From positions 51,888 through 115,887 of the forward strand of contig CADFJN010000010.1 of the NCBI GenBank assembly GCA_902834555.1: a DNA stretch of 64,000 nt, written 5' to 3'. The translations under genes were made by a program, and so were the position numbers. The DNA is from Atopobiaceae bacterium (GTDB lineage: Bacteria > Actinomycetota > Coriobacteriia > Coriobacteriales > Atopobiaceae). The notes under the pieces were generated by a model, which saw only the letters and a list, made by a program, of their open reading frames with translations, was not told the origin of the DNA and did not search any database. Below, piece after piece: positions 9,053 to 17,713 of the stretch (positions are counted from its first letter, which is position 1; each line of letters begins with the position of its first letter).

Positions 9053-10692
9053 CTAGCTCCTACGCTTGACGAGAAGGCGTCCGAAGGCCGCGCACACAAG
9101 GGACGTGATGGCCACCAGCGCGAGCGAGATCATGGCGGCTTCGCCGTACTTTCCGCCGGAGAGAGCATCGAACAGCTCGAATATCGCCGTCTTGTGGCCA
9201 GGGACTATGAGGAAGAGGACGGCTGCATAGGCCATCATTGAGCCCGTGAAGCCGTTGATGAGGCTCACGCCAAAGGCCGAGCGAAGGTTGGGGGCGAGGA
9301 CGCCCCAAAGAACCGAGGTATTTGGTGCGCCCAGGTCCTTCGCCGCCATGTCAAGCTCGGGGGGCACCTGGGCAAGGGCGGCCGTGAAGGCCCTCGTTGA
9401 GATGGCGATCTCCTTGGCGGTGAGGACAGCAACGATGATCGTGGACGTTCCCACAAGCTCAAGCGGCAGACGGTTGAATGCAAGGATGTAGCCCAAGCCA
9501 AGGCAGATGCCTGGGATCGTATAGGGAAGCGAAGTCAGGAAGTCGAGCAGAAAGCTTCCGGCAACACGGCGCCTGTGCACGAAGTAGGCGGCAAGAAGCC
9601 CGATCAACGTTGATGCGCCAGCGCTAAGCAGGGCATAGAGGATGCTTCGGCCGATTGCATCGACGTTGTACTCCATGAGGTGAGTAAGGTTGTCCAAGGT
9701 GAGCGGCGCAGACCACCCCATGCCCTTGGTGAACGCGGCATGGACTATCGTCGCGTAGACGGCCACGATGGCAGACGAGAATGCCGCCGTCACAACGTGG
9801 GCGAAGACCCCGAGCGCGCCCCGAAGTCTGAAGCCCGCCTCGTCGTCGGCCGGCCGGACGGACGCCCCCAAGGACTTAGACGCCACATCGAGGGTCGACC
9901 CAAGCCGACGGTATGCGATGAAGGCGACAAAGGAGGCAGCAAAGAGCACGAGGTTCAGCACGGCCGCCGCACCAAGGTCAGAGTAGCCAACGACGCGCAC
10001 GTAAATCTGGGTAGAGATGGTCTCGAACTTGCCACCGATGACCACGGGCGTGGCGTAGTCGGCAATCGAGCGCACGAACGTGAGCAGCAGGCACACCGCG
10101 ACGCCCGGCCTCAGGAGCGGAAGGATGATGTCCGCGAACACGCGGCGCATGGGCGCGCCAAGGTCAAGCGCAGCGCTCACGGCGCCCTTGTCAACGCGTT
10201 CGAGCACGCTGTCAAAAGCAGGATGACGTTGATGCCGGTGAAGAAGAGCGCCTCCATGAAGACTATGCCCTGCCAGCCATACGGGCTCACGGAAAGGCCA
10301 AGGAGCCCGTGTGTCACGAGCCCCCTTCGGCCAAAGAGCTCGATGTAGGCAAGAGACGCCACAAAAGGAGGAGAGGCCAGGCTCAGCGTGACAAGCCCCG
10401 TCACCAAGCTCGCCCAGCCTCGCCGGCCAAACGTAACGACAAGGGCGACTGCCAGCGCAATGGCACACGAGAGAAGGCTTACCAGCACGGCAACGAAGAC
10501 GCTGTTGAGTATGGCCCCAGAGTTCTGGGCAAGAACCTCGAGCATGTTGGGCGCAGAGCCGGAAAAGGGCAGTGCCTGCCAGACAAACGACCCTATGGGC
10601 CAGACAACGAACACGGCGCAAAAGGCGGCAAGGACAAAAAGAAGGGCAAAGTCCAAGGCACTTCCGCACCTACGGCGAATAGTGCTTCTCAC
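9053..10692 (-). pseudogene. ABC permease (fused FbpB type), one frameshift
   Basis: A two-in-one inner-membrane permease with about 12 hydrophobic segments. It has two EAA loops: LERVDKGAVSAALDLGAP in the first half and LAQVPPELDMAAKDLGAP in the second, each docking to one ATPase subunit. It begins at a GTG (10692) that overlaps the TGA of the glycosyltransferase gene as GTGA. The frame starting there runs out at 10177. The family sequence continues in the next frame from about 10205 to 9053, so one base is missing near GCTTTTGACAGCG, where adding one T restores ...LLFDSVLERVDKG. All else is intact, so this could be a recent inactivation, a switchable T-run, or an assembly error. Confidence 0.8.
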
Positions 10693-11912
10693 GCTATGTC
10701 TGCCTCCCTCAGGCACATGAGCATGCGCGAGACGACCTTGTCCCATGACGTATGGGTCACGTCAAAGCTTGGCTGCGGCGTCACCAATGAGTTGACGATG
10801 GCATCCGCGAGACGCCTCTCGAACGCCGGCAGACTGCCTGGGTCTGGCGTATCCACATCGAGCATGGCAGGAGGCTCAACCCATTGGATGGGGTTTCCGG
10901 GAAGAACGTCCCCCATACCCTCCCTCACACCGGGAAGCGCCGTCATGACGACCTTGTCGCCGCAGGCCAAGGCCTCGATGCCCACAAGGGGCAGCCCCTC
11001 GTAGAAAGAGGGCAGCACAAATACGTCGCTCGAACGATAGATTCTCACAAGCTCCTCAGTGGGGACGCGACCCGTCATTCTCACCGGCCAGGCAGTGGCA
11101 GCCCCAACCTTCGCAGCTATGCGACGGTAGTCCTGGGAGGCAGGGTCATGGCCGCCTACCAGCACGAGCTCCAGGCTCCTCCCGCCGATTGCGGCTGGGG
11201 AGATGAGGTCCATCGCAGAGAGGAGCGATTCCACGCCCTTCTTAAAGCTGACCTTGCCCACGAAGCAAATCCTGCCAGCCTGCCGGGGGACGCGCGGACC
11301 TTCCTGATTGAAGACGCAGGAATTGTAGCCCGTTCCTGTCACATGGACTCGCAAGGGATCAATCCCGTAGACGCGCACGACCTCCTCGGCTTGAGCGCGA
11401 TGGAGGCAGAACACCGCATCCGCGCACCGCATGGCAGAGATGATGCGTGGACGCTCGAGGTCGTGGGTCGCCATCTGCCTAAGATCGGTCGAATGGCATA
11501 TCACGGCAACGGGGATTCCCTTGATTTGCTCGCGCACAATTGAGGAAAGCAGATACAGGTGATGGCAGAGCACGACATCGGGGGCAAAATCCGCAAGGGC
11601 GCGCTCGAGTGCAGCAAGGAACGCGGCCTCGAACCGTGTTTCCATGGCAGGGGTGAGGTCGCGGTAGCGCGTGGCGGAATAGGGCATCTCATCTGACATG
11701 CCGCACACATGGAACGGCAGCTCCGGGGTCATAAACCGCACGGGAAACACGGCCGTCTGCCCCGGTAGCGCAGACGTTTGGTCGCCATCGTCAATGCCGC
11801 AGATCACGGCCGTCTCGTAGCCCAGCTCAACCTGCGAGGCCACGGTCTGCGCGAGGAAGGTGCCACTGCCTGTGCCATCCGGCTTCTGAGCGCTGACATT
11901 GAGGATTCTCAA
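10689..11912 (-). CDS. GT4-family glycosyltransferase
   Basis: A 407-residue GT-B glycosyltransferase of group 1. The N-terminal domain shows PDGTGSGTFLAQTVASQVELGYE (an acceptor-side glycine-rich loop), and the C-terminal domain has FVGKVSFKKGVESLLSAMDLI and the donor-binding EX7E region FYEGLPLVGIEALACG. Acceptor and sugar cannot be told. It starts with TTG at 11912 after GGAAGG. Its stop overlaps the permease start by 4 bp, so it heads an operon with iron-type ABC transporter genes, an unusual partnership. It may glycosylate a siderophore-like molecule or a surface compound made under the same conditions, but that is speculation. Confidence 0.85.
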   Translation of the reverse strand: MRILNVSAQKPDGTGSGTFLAQTVASQVELGYETAVICGIDDGDQTSALPGQTAVFPVRFMTPELPFHVCGMSDEMPYSATRYRDLTPAMETRFEAAFLAALERALADFAPDVVLCHHLYLLSSIVREQIKGIPVAVICHSTDLRQMATHDLERPRIISAMRCADAVFCLHRAQAEEVVRVYGIDPLRVHVTGTGYNSCVFNQEGPRVPRQAGRICFVGKVSFKKGVESLLSAMDLISPAAIGGRSLELVLVGGHDPASQDYRRIAAKVGAATAWPVRMTGRVPTEELVRIYRSSDVFVLPSFYEGLPLVGIEALACGDKVVMTALPGVREGMGDVLPGNPIQWVEPPAMLDVDTPDPGSLPAFERRLADAIVNSLVTPQPSFDVTHTSWDKVVSRMLMCLREADIA

Positions 11913-11972
11913 GGATGGTACCTTCCAAAACCACGAAATGCCCTGGCCGTGAGGACATCGAACATACTTACT

Positions 11973-11991
11973 TTATGTAAGCCTAACAAAA
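11973..11991. promoter_or_regulatory. DtxR/IdeR-like iron box
   Basis: TTATGTAAGCCTAACAAAA matches the known DtxR/IdeR operator (TTAGGTTAGSCTAACCTAA) at about 15 of 19 positions, centred on the conserved AGCCTAAC. It lies in an AT-rich island (about 11962-12010) 61 bp before the glycosyltransferase start and the only visible promoter region of the ABC operon. A second small palindrome, CTTAC-N5-GTAAG (11967-11981), overlaps it. Iron repression is inferred. Confidence 0.55.
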
Positions 11992-12297
11992 TATTAGTCG
12001 TTATACAAGCTTGAGGATAACCCCTATTCGAAAGCGCCCAGGCACAAGCGATTGAACAGCAGGTGAGAATTCGTGGCTGCGGACTTCACCCAATAGCGGA
12101 CAGCGTCCTAATTGCACTCATTCTGGGAAAGAGCATGTCCTGGGGCACCGAAGTGCCACCGCTATCTGCCGAAATGCCTCTCGGACGAGAGCATGACACC
12201 GAAAGGTGGGTCCCGACGTCTTTCCCTACAAGACGCGCCCATCGGCGCAAAAGATGGAGCCGGAGCGAGGTACTTGTCCGCCATTGCCCTTCTCGTC

Positions 12298-12368
12298 CGA
12301 TACACATTCGTGAACGAATCTGTGTCGCGCCCAGGTCGATACACATTCGGGTGACGAATATGTATCGA
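12298..12368. repeat. Twin 30-bp palindromes in a gene-free region
   Basis: Two adjacent imperfect palindromes share the same core. The first is CGATACACATTCG...CGAATCTGTGTCG (12298-12327) and the second is TCGATACACATTCG...CGAATATGTATCGA (12336-12368), 8 bp apart. They resemble paired operator sites. The surrounding 11992-12390 shows no credible gene or other signal. Confidence 0.7.
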
Positions 12369-12390
12369 CCTCCCAACCCTCCCCTGGGAT

Positions 12391-12432
12391 GGGATTCGTT
12401 TACCGGGCAACGGGATTCCATTTCCGGATGGT
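12391..12432. repeat. Repeat family B, single copy
   Basis: GGGATTCGTTTACCGGGCAA followed by CGGGATTCCATTTCCGGATGGTAA. The same layout (GGGATT, TACC-GGTAAC, GGAATCCC) occurs as tandem copies at 17621-17693. The core is palindromic around ACCGGG/CCAGGT. Confidence 0.6.
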
Positions 12433-12466
12433 AATAGCCCGCGCTGTCGTAATTGCGTGCATGAAA

Positions 12467-12513
12467 TGCCCTCCGGCGTCGAACTGGCGCAGGAGGGCAC
12501 TCTTCGGAGCAAT
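12467..12513. repeat. Repeat family A hairpin downstream of pckA
   Basis: TGCCCTCCGGCG (12467-12478) pairs with CGCAGGAGGGCA (12488-12499) with one mismatch, then CTCTTCGGAGCAA. The layout is the same as at 6798-6843. It is about 65 bp after the pckA stop and may be used as its terminator. Confidence 0.6.
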
Positions 12514-12578
12514 TTTTCCACGAGGAAGGGCAATCAGACGTCAGTGCAGAGACGTCAGGGCGTAAAGGCGAGACCCCC

Positions 12579-14180
12579 CTACTTCCCCAGCGGGTGCGGG
12601 CCGGCAGCGCGCACCTCGGGAGTCATCGACTGCAGGCGCTTCTCGGCGTTCTCGACGAACATCTGAGCGAGCTTCTCGGCAGTGGTGTCATAGGCGTCCT
12701 TGTCCGCCCAGGTGCTGCGCGGGTTGAGCAGCTCGTCGGGCACACCGGGGCAACTCGTGGGCACGTCGAGGTTGAAGCGCTCGTCGTGCACGAACTCGGA
12801 ATCGTCGATGATGCCGGACTGGGCGGCCTCGACCATCTTGCGCGTGTACTTGAGCTTAATGCGGCTGCCGATGCCGTAGGAGCCACCAGACCAGCCGGTG
12901 TTGATGAGGTAAACGCGCGTACCGTTGTGCTCGATCTTCTCGCCAAGCATCTTTGCGTAGACCATAGGGTCAAGCGGCATGAACGGCTCGCCAAAGAGCG
13001 ACGAGAAGGTGGGCGTGGGCTCCTTGATGCCGCGCTCGGTGCCGGCAACCTTGGAGGTGAAGCCGGTCATGAAGTGGTACATGGCGGCATTCTCGTCCAG
13101 CTTTGAGATGGGGGGGAGCACGCCAAAGGCGTCTGCCGTGAGGAAGATCACCACGTCGGGCGTGCGCTTGGCGCGACCCTTGACCACGGCGTTGTCGATG
13201 AACTCGACCGGGTACGCAACACGGCCGTTCTCGGTGAGCGAGTCGTCGTCGTAGTCTGCCACGCGGCTGTTGGGATCGAGCACCACGTTCTCGCAGAGCG
13301 AACCAAAGCGGATTGCGTGCCAGATCTGGGGCTCGGTCTCCTCGGAGATGCGGATGGTCTTGGCGTAGCAGCCGCCCTCGATGTTGAAGACGGAGTCCTT
13401 TGCCCAGCCGTGCTCGTCGTCGCCAATGAGCAGACGGCCCTCGGCGGCAGAAAGCGTGGTCTTGCCGGTGCCGGAGAGGCCAAAGAAGACCGTGGTGCCG
13501 TGCGACTGCGGGTTCATGTTGCAGGAGCAGTGCATGGTGAGCACGTTCTCCTCAACAGGGAGCAGGTAGTTCATGACCGAGAAGATAGACTTCTTGATCT
13601 CGCCGGAGTACTGGGTGCCGGCGATGAGAACAACGCGCTCCTTGAAGTTGATGATGACCGCGGCCTCGGAGTGGGTGTGGTGCACTGCCGGGTCGAGCTT
13701 GAGGCCCGGGCACGCCATGACCACGAAGTCCGCGCGGCCGTAGTTGGCAAGCTCCTCCTCGGTGGGGCGCACGAGCATCTGGTGCGCAAAGAGCGCCTGG
13801 CTGGCAAGCTCGGTCAGGACCAGGATCTTGCGAGAGTAGCGCCTGTCGGCACCCGCGATGCCGTGGACCATGAAGATGCGACGCTCGGAGAGGTACGAGA
13901 TGACCTCATCATGAACGAGCTGGTAGTCCTCCTCGGAGAAGGGCACATTTACGTTACCCCAGGCAATCTTGTCGTGGACGTCGGGGGTGTCCACGATGAA
14001 GCGGTCCTTTGGCGAGCGGCCCGTGTACTTGCCCGTGGTGACCGCAAGCGCGCCCGTGCTGGTGAGAATGCCCTCCCCGCGCGAGACGGCCTTCTCGATC
14101 AGGCGAGCGGGCGACGGGTCTATCGCCGTCCTGTCATCGGTGTGGTGAATCCCATACTGCTCAAGTTCCTCAACTACCAT
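12579..14180 (-). CDS. pckA: Phosphoenolpyruvate carboxykinase (ATP)
   Basis: A 533-residue enzyme linking oxaloacetate and PEP with ATP/ADP. In fermenters it often runs towards oxaloacetate for succinate formation. It has the complete set of ATP-type motifs: GRSPKDRFIV near the N-terminus, CSCNMN and the kinase-1 loop FFGLSGTGKTTLSA (about residues 245-258), then IGDDEHGW, NIEGGCYAKTI and EVDYDDDS-like RVADYDDDSLTENGRVAYP, and GWSGGSYGIGSRI. Length is typical. The ATG at 14180 follows TAGGAGGTCTGC. It is monocistronic. A TTGTTAACAA palindrome (about 14346-14355) and a TAGAAT -10-like hexamer about 130 bp upstream may be its promoter region. Confidence 0.96.
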   Translation of the reverse strand: MVVEELEQYGIHHTDDRTAIDPSPARLIEKAVSRGEGILTSTGALAVTTGKYTGRSPKDRFIVDTPDVHDKIAWGNVNVPFSEEDYQLVHDEVISYLSERRIFMVHGIAGADRRYSRKILVLTELASQALFAHQMLVRPTEEELANYGRADFVVMACPGLKLDPAVHHTHSEAAVIINFKERVVLIAGTQYSGEIKKSIFSVMNYLLPVEENVLTMHCSCNMNPQSHGTTVFFGLSGTGKTTLSAAEGRLLIGDDEHGWAKDSVFNIEGGCYAKTIRISEETEPQIWHAIRFGSLCENVVLDPNSRVADYDDDSLTENGRVAYPVEFIDNAVVKGRAKRTPDVVIFLTADAFGVLPPISKLDENAAMYHFMTGFTSKVAGTERGIKEPTPTFSSLFGEPFMPLDPMVYAKMLGEKIEHNGTRVYLINTGWSGGSYGIGSRIKLKYTRKMVEAAQSGIIDDSEFVHDERFNLDVPTSCPGVPDELLNPRSTWADKDAYDTTAEKLAQMFVENAEKRLQSMTPEVRAAGPHPLGK

Positions 14181-14525
14181 GCAGACCTCCTAGGTGCAGC
14201 TTACGTGCGCCGAACAAAGACAAGCATGCGAGCGGTGGCGCAAAACGGGCGCTCACCGTGTGGGATTGGCAGGAGCCCGGAAGTTAGCTCCGGGAACCGC
14301 GCCCCGAGGGTTGATTCTACCCGTACCTTTGATGGACTGACTATTTGTTAACAATCGCGGCACCTTGTCGAATCCTTGATGAACTTCTGCCCCTTCTGGC
14401 CGGATATGTCGAAATGATCCCGTCAAGGGGTGGGCGCTGTCCGATTTTGGGAATAGACAGAGCAGGCACCTGAGGTGCTCCGGCCAGGCATTCGTCTGGG
14501 ACGCATGCGATGTTTGGGGGAAGAG
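14181..14525. other. Gene-free divergent region between pckA and epimerase
   Basis: No gene or tRNA seen. It contains a TTGTTAACAA palindrome near 14346, a CCCGGAAGTTAGCTCCGGG hairpin near 14277 and GCACCTGAGGTGC near 14467. These are likely control elements of the two divergent genes, but none can be assigned. Confidence 0.5.
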
Positions 14526-15410
14526 ATGTCGACCATCACCACAATACGTAAGGGCGCACTCGAGGCCTCGATAGACTCACAGGGCGCGCAGCTCATGAGC
14601 CTCAAGCTCAATGGCAATGAATACCTCTGGCAGGGAGACGAGAGGTTCTGGCCGAGAAGGGCACCCGTCCTCTTCCCCATCGTGGGTTGCCTGCGCAACA
14701 ACTTCGCCAAGAGCGCCGCGGGCGAGATTCACCTTGGACGCCATGGCCTGGCGAGAAACTACGAGCACCGCATTATCGAGAAGACCGACGACTCCGTGTC
14801 TTTCGAGCTTGAGAGCACGCCGGAGACCATGCGCTCCTATCCTTACGCCTTCCGACTCAACATGACCTACACGGTCGATGGCGAGCGCATGCTGCAGCGC
14901 TTCACCGTCACCAACACCGGTGACGAGATCATGCCCTTCACGCTTGGTGGCCACCCAGCGTTCAACGTGCCCGCACCAGACGCGAACGGCGAGTCGTTCG
15001 ATGACTACGAGCTGCGCTTCACACGCCCCTGGACGGCCGTCTCCCCCGCCATCGACGCCGATGGGCTCTGCGACTTTGACCGACCCTTCACCCTCTTCGA
15101 GGACGCGGATGCACTGCCTCTCTCGCACGGGCTCTTCGACAAGTACCTCACCCTCACGTTCCAGGACGTCCCAGGCCGCACGGTCACGCTCTTGGGTACA
15201 AAGAGCGGCCACGGTGTCGAGCTTGACTTTGACGACTTCCCCTACCTGGGCGTGTGGTCGGCGCCTGGCGCGCCCTTCGTTGCCATAGAGCCCTGGCGCG
15301 GCGTTGCCACCTGCCACGACGAGTCGGACATCTTCGAGGAAAAGCGCGGCATGGAGTCGCTCGACCTGGGCGAGAAGGTCTCCTACGAGTTCTCGGTGTC
15401 CCCTTTCTAA
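14526..15410 (+). CDS. Aldose 1-epimerase family protein
   Basis: A 294-residue galactose-mutarotase-fold protein of the LacX-like subfamily. Motifs include GAQLMSLKLNGNEYLWQGDERFWPRRAPVLFPIVG at the N-terminus, HGLARNYE carrying a catalytic His, GGHPAFNVP with the second His, and the C-terminal YLGVWSAPGAPFVAIEPWRG, whose Glu is the likely base. It probably interconverts the anomers of a hexose or hexose phosphate in the cytoplasm. The ATG at 14526 follows GGGGGAAGAG. The open frame extends 17 codons upstream without family similarity. It is monocistronic, ending at a strong terminator shared with ackA. Confidence 0.88.
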   Translation: MSTITTIRKGALEASIDSQGAQLMSLKLNGNEYLWQGDERFWPRRAPVLFPIVGCLRNNFAKSAAGEIHLGRHGLARNYEHRIIEKTDDSVSFELESTPETMRSYPYAFRLNMTYTVDGERMLQRFTVTNTGDEIMPFTLGGHPAFNVPAPDANGESFDDYELRFTRPWTAVSPAIDADGLCDFDRPFTLFEDADALPLSHGLFDKYLTLTFQDVPGRTVTLLGTKSGHGVELDFDDFPYLGVWSAPGAPFVAIEPWRGVATCHDESDIFEEKRGMESLDLGEKVSYEFSVSPF

Positions 15411-15454
15411 AAGCGCGCCGTCCTGAGCGCAACCGTACCCCGCACACAAAGAAA

Positions 15455-15483
15455 GCCGCCCTGGGAACCAGCCCGGGGCGGCC
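15455..15483. terminator. Bidirectional terminator
   Basis: GCCGCCCTGGG pairs with CCCGGGGCGGC around the loop AACCAG. AAAGAAA precedes it and CTTCTCGTTTG follows it, so it works on either strand. It separates the convergent epimerase and ackA genes. Confidence 0.85.
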
Positions 15484-15512
15484 TTCTCGTTTGTCTCGAT
15501 GTGCTGAAGGCG

Positions 15513-16694
15513 CTACTTGGAGAGCAGCTCCTCGACGTCGAGGGCAATCATGTACTCCTCGTTAGTGGGAACGACGAGCACCTTCACCTTGGAGTCCGGC
15601 GTGGAGATGACACGCGGGTCATCGGAGCGGACCTGGTTGGCCTTCTCGTCAATCTTGACGCCCAGCCACTCGAGCTCCTTGGCCACGCCCAGGCGCATCT
15701 CGGCGGAGTTCTCGCCAATGCCCGCGGAGAAGGCCATGGTGTCAAAGCCGTGCATGGACTGAGCCATCTCGGCGATGAGCTGAGAGGTGCGGTAATAGAA
15801 CATGTCAAGTGCCATCTGGCAGTTCTTGTCGCCCTTCTCGGCACCAGCCTCGATGTCGCGGGAATCAGAGGAGACACCGGAGAGCGCAAGCAGGCCGGAC
15901 TGCTTGTTCATCATGGTGTCGACCTCGTCGATGGTGTAGCCGCCCTCGCGCACAAGGTAGCAGACGGTGGCAGGGTCAATGGTGCCACAGCGGGTTCCCA
16001 TGATGAGGCCGTCGAGCGGCGTGAGGCCCATGGTGGTGTCCATGTCGTGACCGTCCTGGATTGCGGCAAGCGAGGCGCCAGAGCCAAGATGGCAGGAGAC
16101 CAGCTTGTGCACGTCACCGTTGAGGAACTGGTTGGTGGTGCGCCAGATGTAGCGGTGAGAGGTGCCGTGAGCACCGTACTTGCGGATGTGCAGCTTGTCC
16201 ACGACGTCACGCGGCAGGGCGTAGCGCCAGGCCTTCTCGGGGATGTTGTAGTGGAACGAGGTATCGGCCACGATCACGTTGCCGATGGAGGGGAACATGT
16301 CGCGGCAGATCTCGATAACGTCAGCCTCGGCGTAGTTGTGCAGCGGCGCGAGCGGCGCGACCTCGCGGACCCAACCAAGGGTCTCGTCGGTGACGACCTT
16401 CGACTCGGGGAAGTACCAGCCACCCTGAACGACGCGGTGACCAATGCCCTCGATCTTGGCGGTATCGAAGCCGGCCTCGTCGAGAATCTGGAAGACGTAC
16501 TTCACAGCCGTCTTGTGGTCGGGCAGGGCCACCTCGAGCTTCTGCTTCTCGCCGCCGCGCTCCTCGTGGCCAACGAATGAGCCGTCGATGCCGATGCGCT
16601 CGCAGTTGCCCTTGGCGTAGACCTCGCGGGTCTTGGTGTCGAGCAACTGGTACTTAAGAGACGAGCTGCCGGCGTTGATGACAAGAACGTTCAT
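15513..16694 (-). CDS. ackA: Acetate kinase
   Basis: A 393-residue ASKHA-fold enzyme converting acetyl-phosphate and ADP to acetate and ATP, the last step of the Pta-Ack route. Signature motifs are NVLVINAGSSSLKYQL at the N-terminus, GIGHRVVQGG, PLAPLHN, FDTSFHYNIPEKA-like VADTSFHYNIPEKAWRYALP, RKYGAHGTSHRYI, SCHLGSGASLAAI and FSAGIGENSAEMR. The ATG at 16694 follows CGAGAGGAGATT. The frame is open for a further 140 codons upstream but that part is not AckA-like. pta lies 12 kb away, whereas the two are adjacent in many bacteria. Confidence 0.97.
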   Translation of the reverse strand: MNVLVINAGSSSLKYQLLDTKTREVYAKGNCERIGIDGSFVGHEERGGEKQKLEVALPDHKTAVKYVFQILDEAGFDTAKIEGIGHRVVQGGWYFPESKVVTDETLGWVREVAPLAPLHNYAEADVIEICRDMFPSIGNVIVADTSFHYNIPEKAWRYALPRDVVDKLHIRKYGAHGTSHRYIWRTTNQFLNGDVHKLVSCHLGSGASLAAIQDGHDMDTTMGLTPLDGLIMGTRCGTIDPATVCYLVREGGYTIDEVDTMMNKQSGLLALSGVSSDSRDIEAGAEKGDKNCQMALDMFYYRTSQLIAEMAQSMHGFDTMAFSAGIGENSAEMRLGVAKELEWLGVKIDEKANQVRSDDPRVISTPDSKVKVLVVPTNEEYMIALDVEELLSK

Positions 16695-16821
16695 GAATCT
16701 CCTCTCGAAGGGTGCGATGCCCCAAATGCACACGCAACAAGGGCCATGATAGCGCCGCGCGGGCCCGTTGCCACCCAGATGGCCGCGAACCCGCGCGGAA
16801 GGCGCAGAAAACCCTGTGAGG

Positions 16822-17241
16822 CTAGGCGTCCCTGCCCGAGAAGAGCGTCTTCTCGACAAGGTCGCAGGCAATCTCGATGCAGCGCGGGCAGGGGGTGAGA
16901 ACAACGCCCGTCTCACGCCCCTTGAGGTCGTGGCACGCCGTGGCGCCGGCATCACTTGCAAACTGGGACACCATCTGGCGCGAGAGCGCGTAGGTGGAAC
17001 CCTTGCTCGTGGGGTGCGCAAGGTCGCCCGTGCTGTTGACAAGACCCGCCAACATGCAGGCGCCCGAAAGTGCCCCGCAGGTGCCCTCCATGCCGCCCAT
17101 GCCAAGACCCAGACCTTCACACGCCTTGAAAAGCGTTATTTCGTCAACGCCCACGAGGTCCGCGTACGTGCAAGCAACTGCTTGGGCGCAGTTGTAGCCC
17201 CGTACGTGGCGCTCGGCGGCAAATTGGCTTCTTGACTCCAC
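16822..17241 (-). CDS. C_GCAxxG_C_C family protein
   Basis: A 139-residue protein of the C_GCAxxG_C_C family of putative redox or metal-binding proteins, common in anaerobes. Cysteines fall in the expected order: GYNCAQAV near residue 19, MEGTCGALSGACMLAGLV in the middle, ACHDLKGRETG, and LTPCPRCIEIACDLVE at the end. No biochemical role is established. The start is GTG at 17241, preceded by GAGGGGAAGTAGC. The 49 residues upstream lie inside the HIT gene in another frame. It begins one base after the HIT stop, so the two are likely co-translated. Confidence 0.82.
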   Translation of the reverse strand: MESRSQFAAERHVRGYNCAQAVACTYADLVGVDEITLFKACEGLGLGMGGMEGTCGALSGACMLAGLVNSTGDLAHPTSKGSTYALSRQMVSQFASDAGATACHDLKGRETGVVLTPCPRCIEIACDLVEKTLFSGRDA

Positions 17242-17242
17242 G

Positions 17243-17590
17243 CTACTTCCCCTCCCCCGCATTGGGGTCAAGCTTGCGGCCACCAAGTACGTGGACATGC
17301 AGGTGGTGCACGGACTGGCCGCCGTCGTCACCGGTATTGGTAATGCAGCGGAAGCCGGTCTTGTCGATACCCGTCTGCTCGGTGACAACCTTCACGGCGT
17401 GCGCGATGGCGGCAAGCGTCTCGGCGGGAACGTTGTCCGTAATGTTCTCGTAGTGCTTCTTGGGAACCACGAGCACGTGGGTGGGCGTCAGCGGGTTGAT
17501 GTCCGGGAAGGCAACAACGAGGTCGTCCTCGTAGAGGAAGTTGGTGGGAATCTCGCCATTGGCGATCTTGCAGAACAGGCAGTCTGACAT
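17243..17590 (-). CDS. HIT family nucleotide-binding protein
   Basis: A 115-residue member of the histidine-triad family, the Hint branch, which hydrolyses nucleoside phosphoramidates and related adenylated compounds. It opens with the zinc-type CLFCKIANGEIP and carries the triad QSVHHLHVHVLGG near the C-terminus. HVLVVPKKHYENI is also typical. Length is standard. It is upstream of and nearly touching the C_GCAxxG_C_C gene, and downstream of repeat family B copies that separate it from xseB. ATG at 17590 follows GAAAGGGAGTAAGAA. Confidence 0.93.
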   Translation of the reverse strand: MSDCLFCKIANGEIPTNFLYEDDLVVAFPDINPLTPTHVLVVPKKHYENITDNVPAETLAAIAHAVKVVTEQTGIDKTGFRCITNTGDDGGQSVHHLHVHVLGGRKLDPNAGEGK

Positions 17591-17620
17591 TTCTTACTCC
17601 CTTTCTTGTCCTATGTGTGC

Positions 17621-17693
17621 GGGATTTTTATACCAGGTAACGGAATCCCACTACCAGGTAACGGAATCCCACTGCCGGGTAAATCAATCCCGT
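17621..17693. repeat. Repeat family B, tandem copies
   Basis: Two perfect 21-bp tandem units (TACCAGGTAACGGAATCCCA plus C) at 17631-17651 and 17652-17672, then a decayed third (TGCCGGGTAAATCAATCCCG, 17673-17692) and a further CAATCAATCCCGTC. A GGGATT precedes them at 17621. The same motif is at 12391. There is no spacer, so it is not a CRISPR array. It lies upstream of the HIT gene and after xseB. Confidence 0.8.
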
Positions 17694-17713
17694 CAATCAA
17701 TCCCGTCGTGAGT

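Noticed and set aside
12063..12434. Overlapping reading frames in the gap upstream of the ABC operon
   Set aside because: Translations are Arg/Pro/Ser-rich with no family likeness, and they run across palindromic repeats.
14181..14525. tRNA gene in the pckA-epimerase gap
   Set aside because: A GGTT.ATTC-like stretch near 14308 resembles a T-loop, but no acceptor or anticodon stem can be built around it.
17621..17700. Tandem 21-bp repeats as a CRISPR array
   Set aside because: Units abut with no spacers and there are no cas genes in the window.
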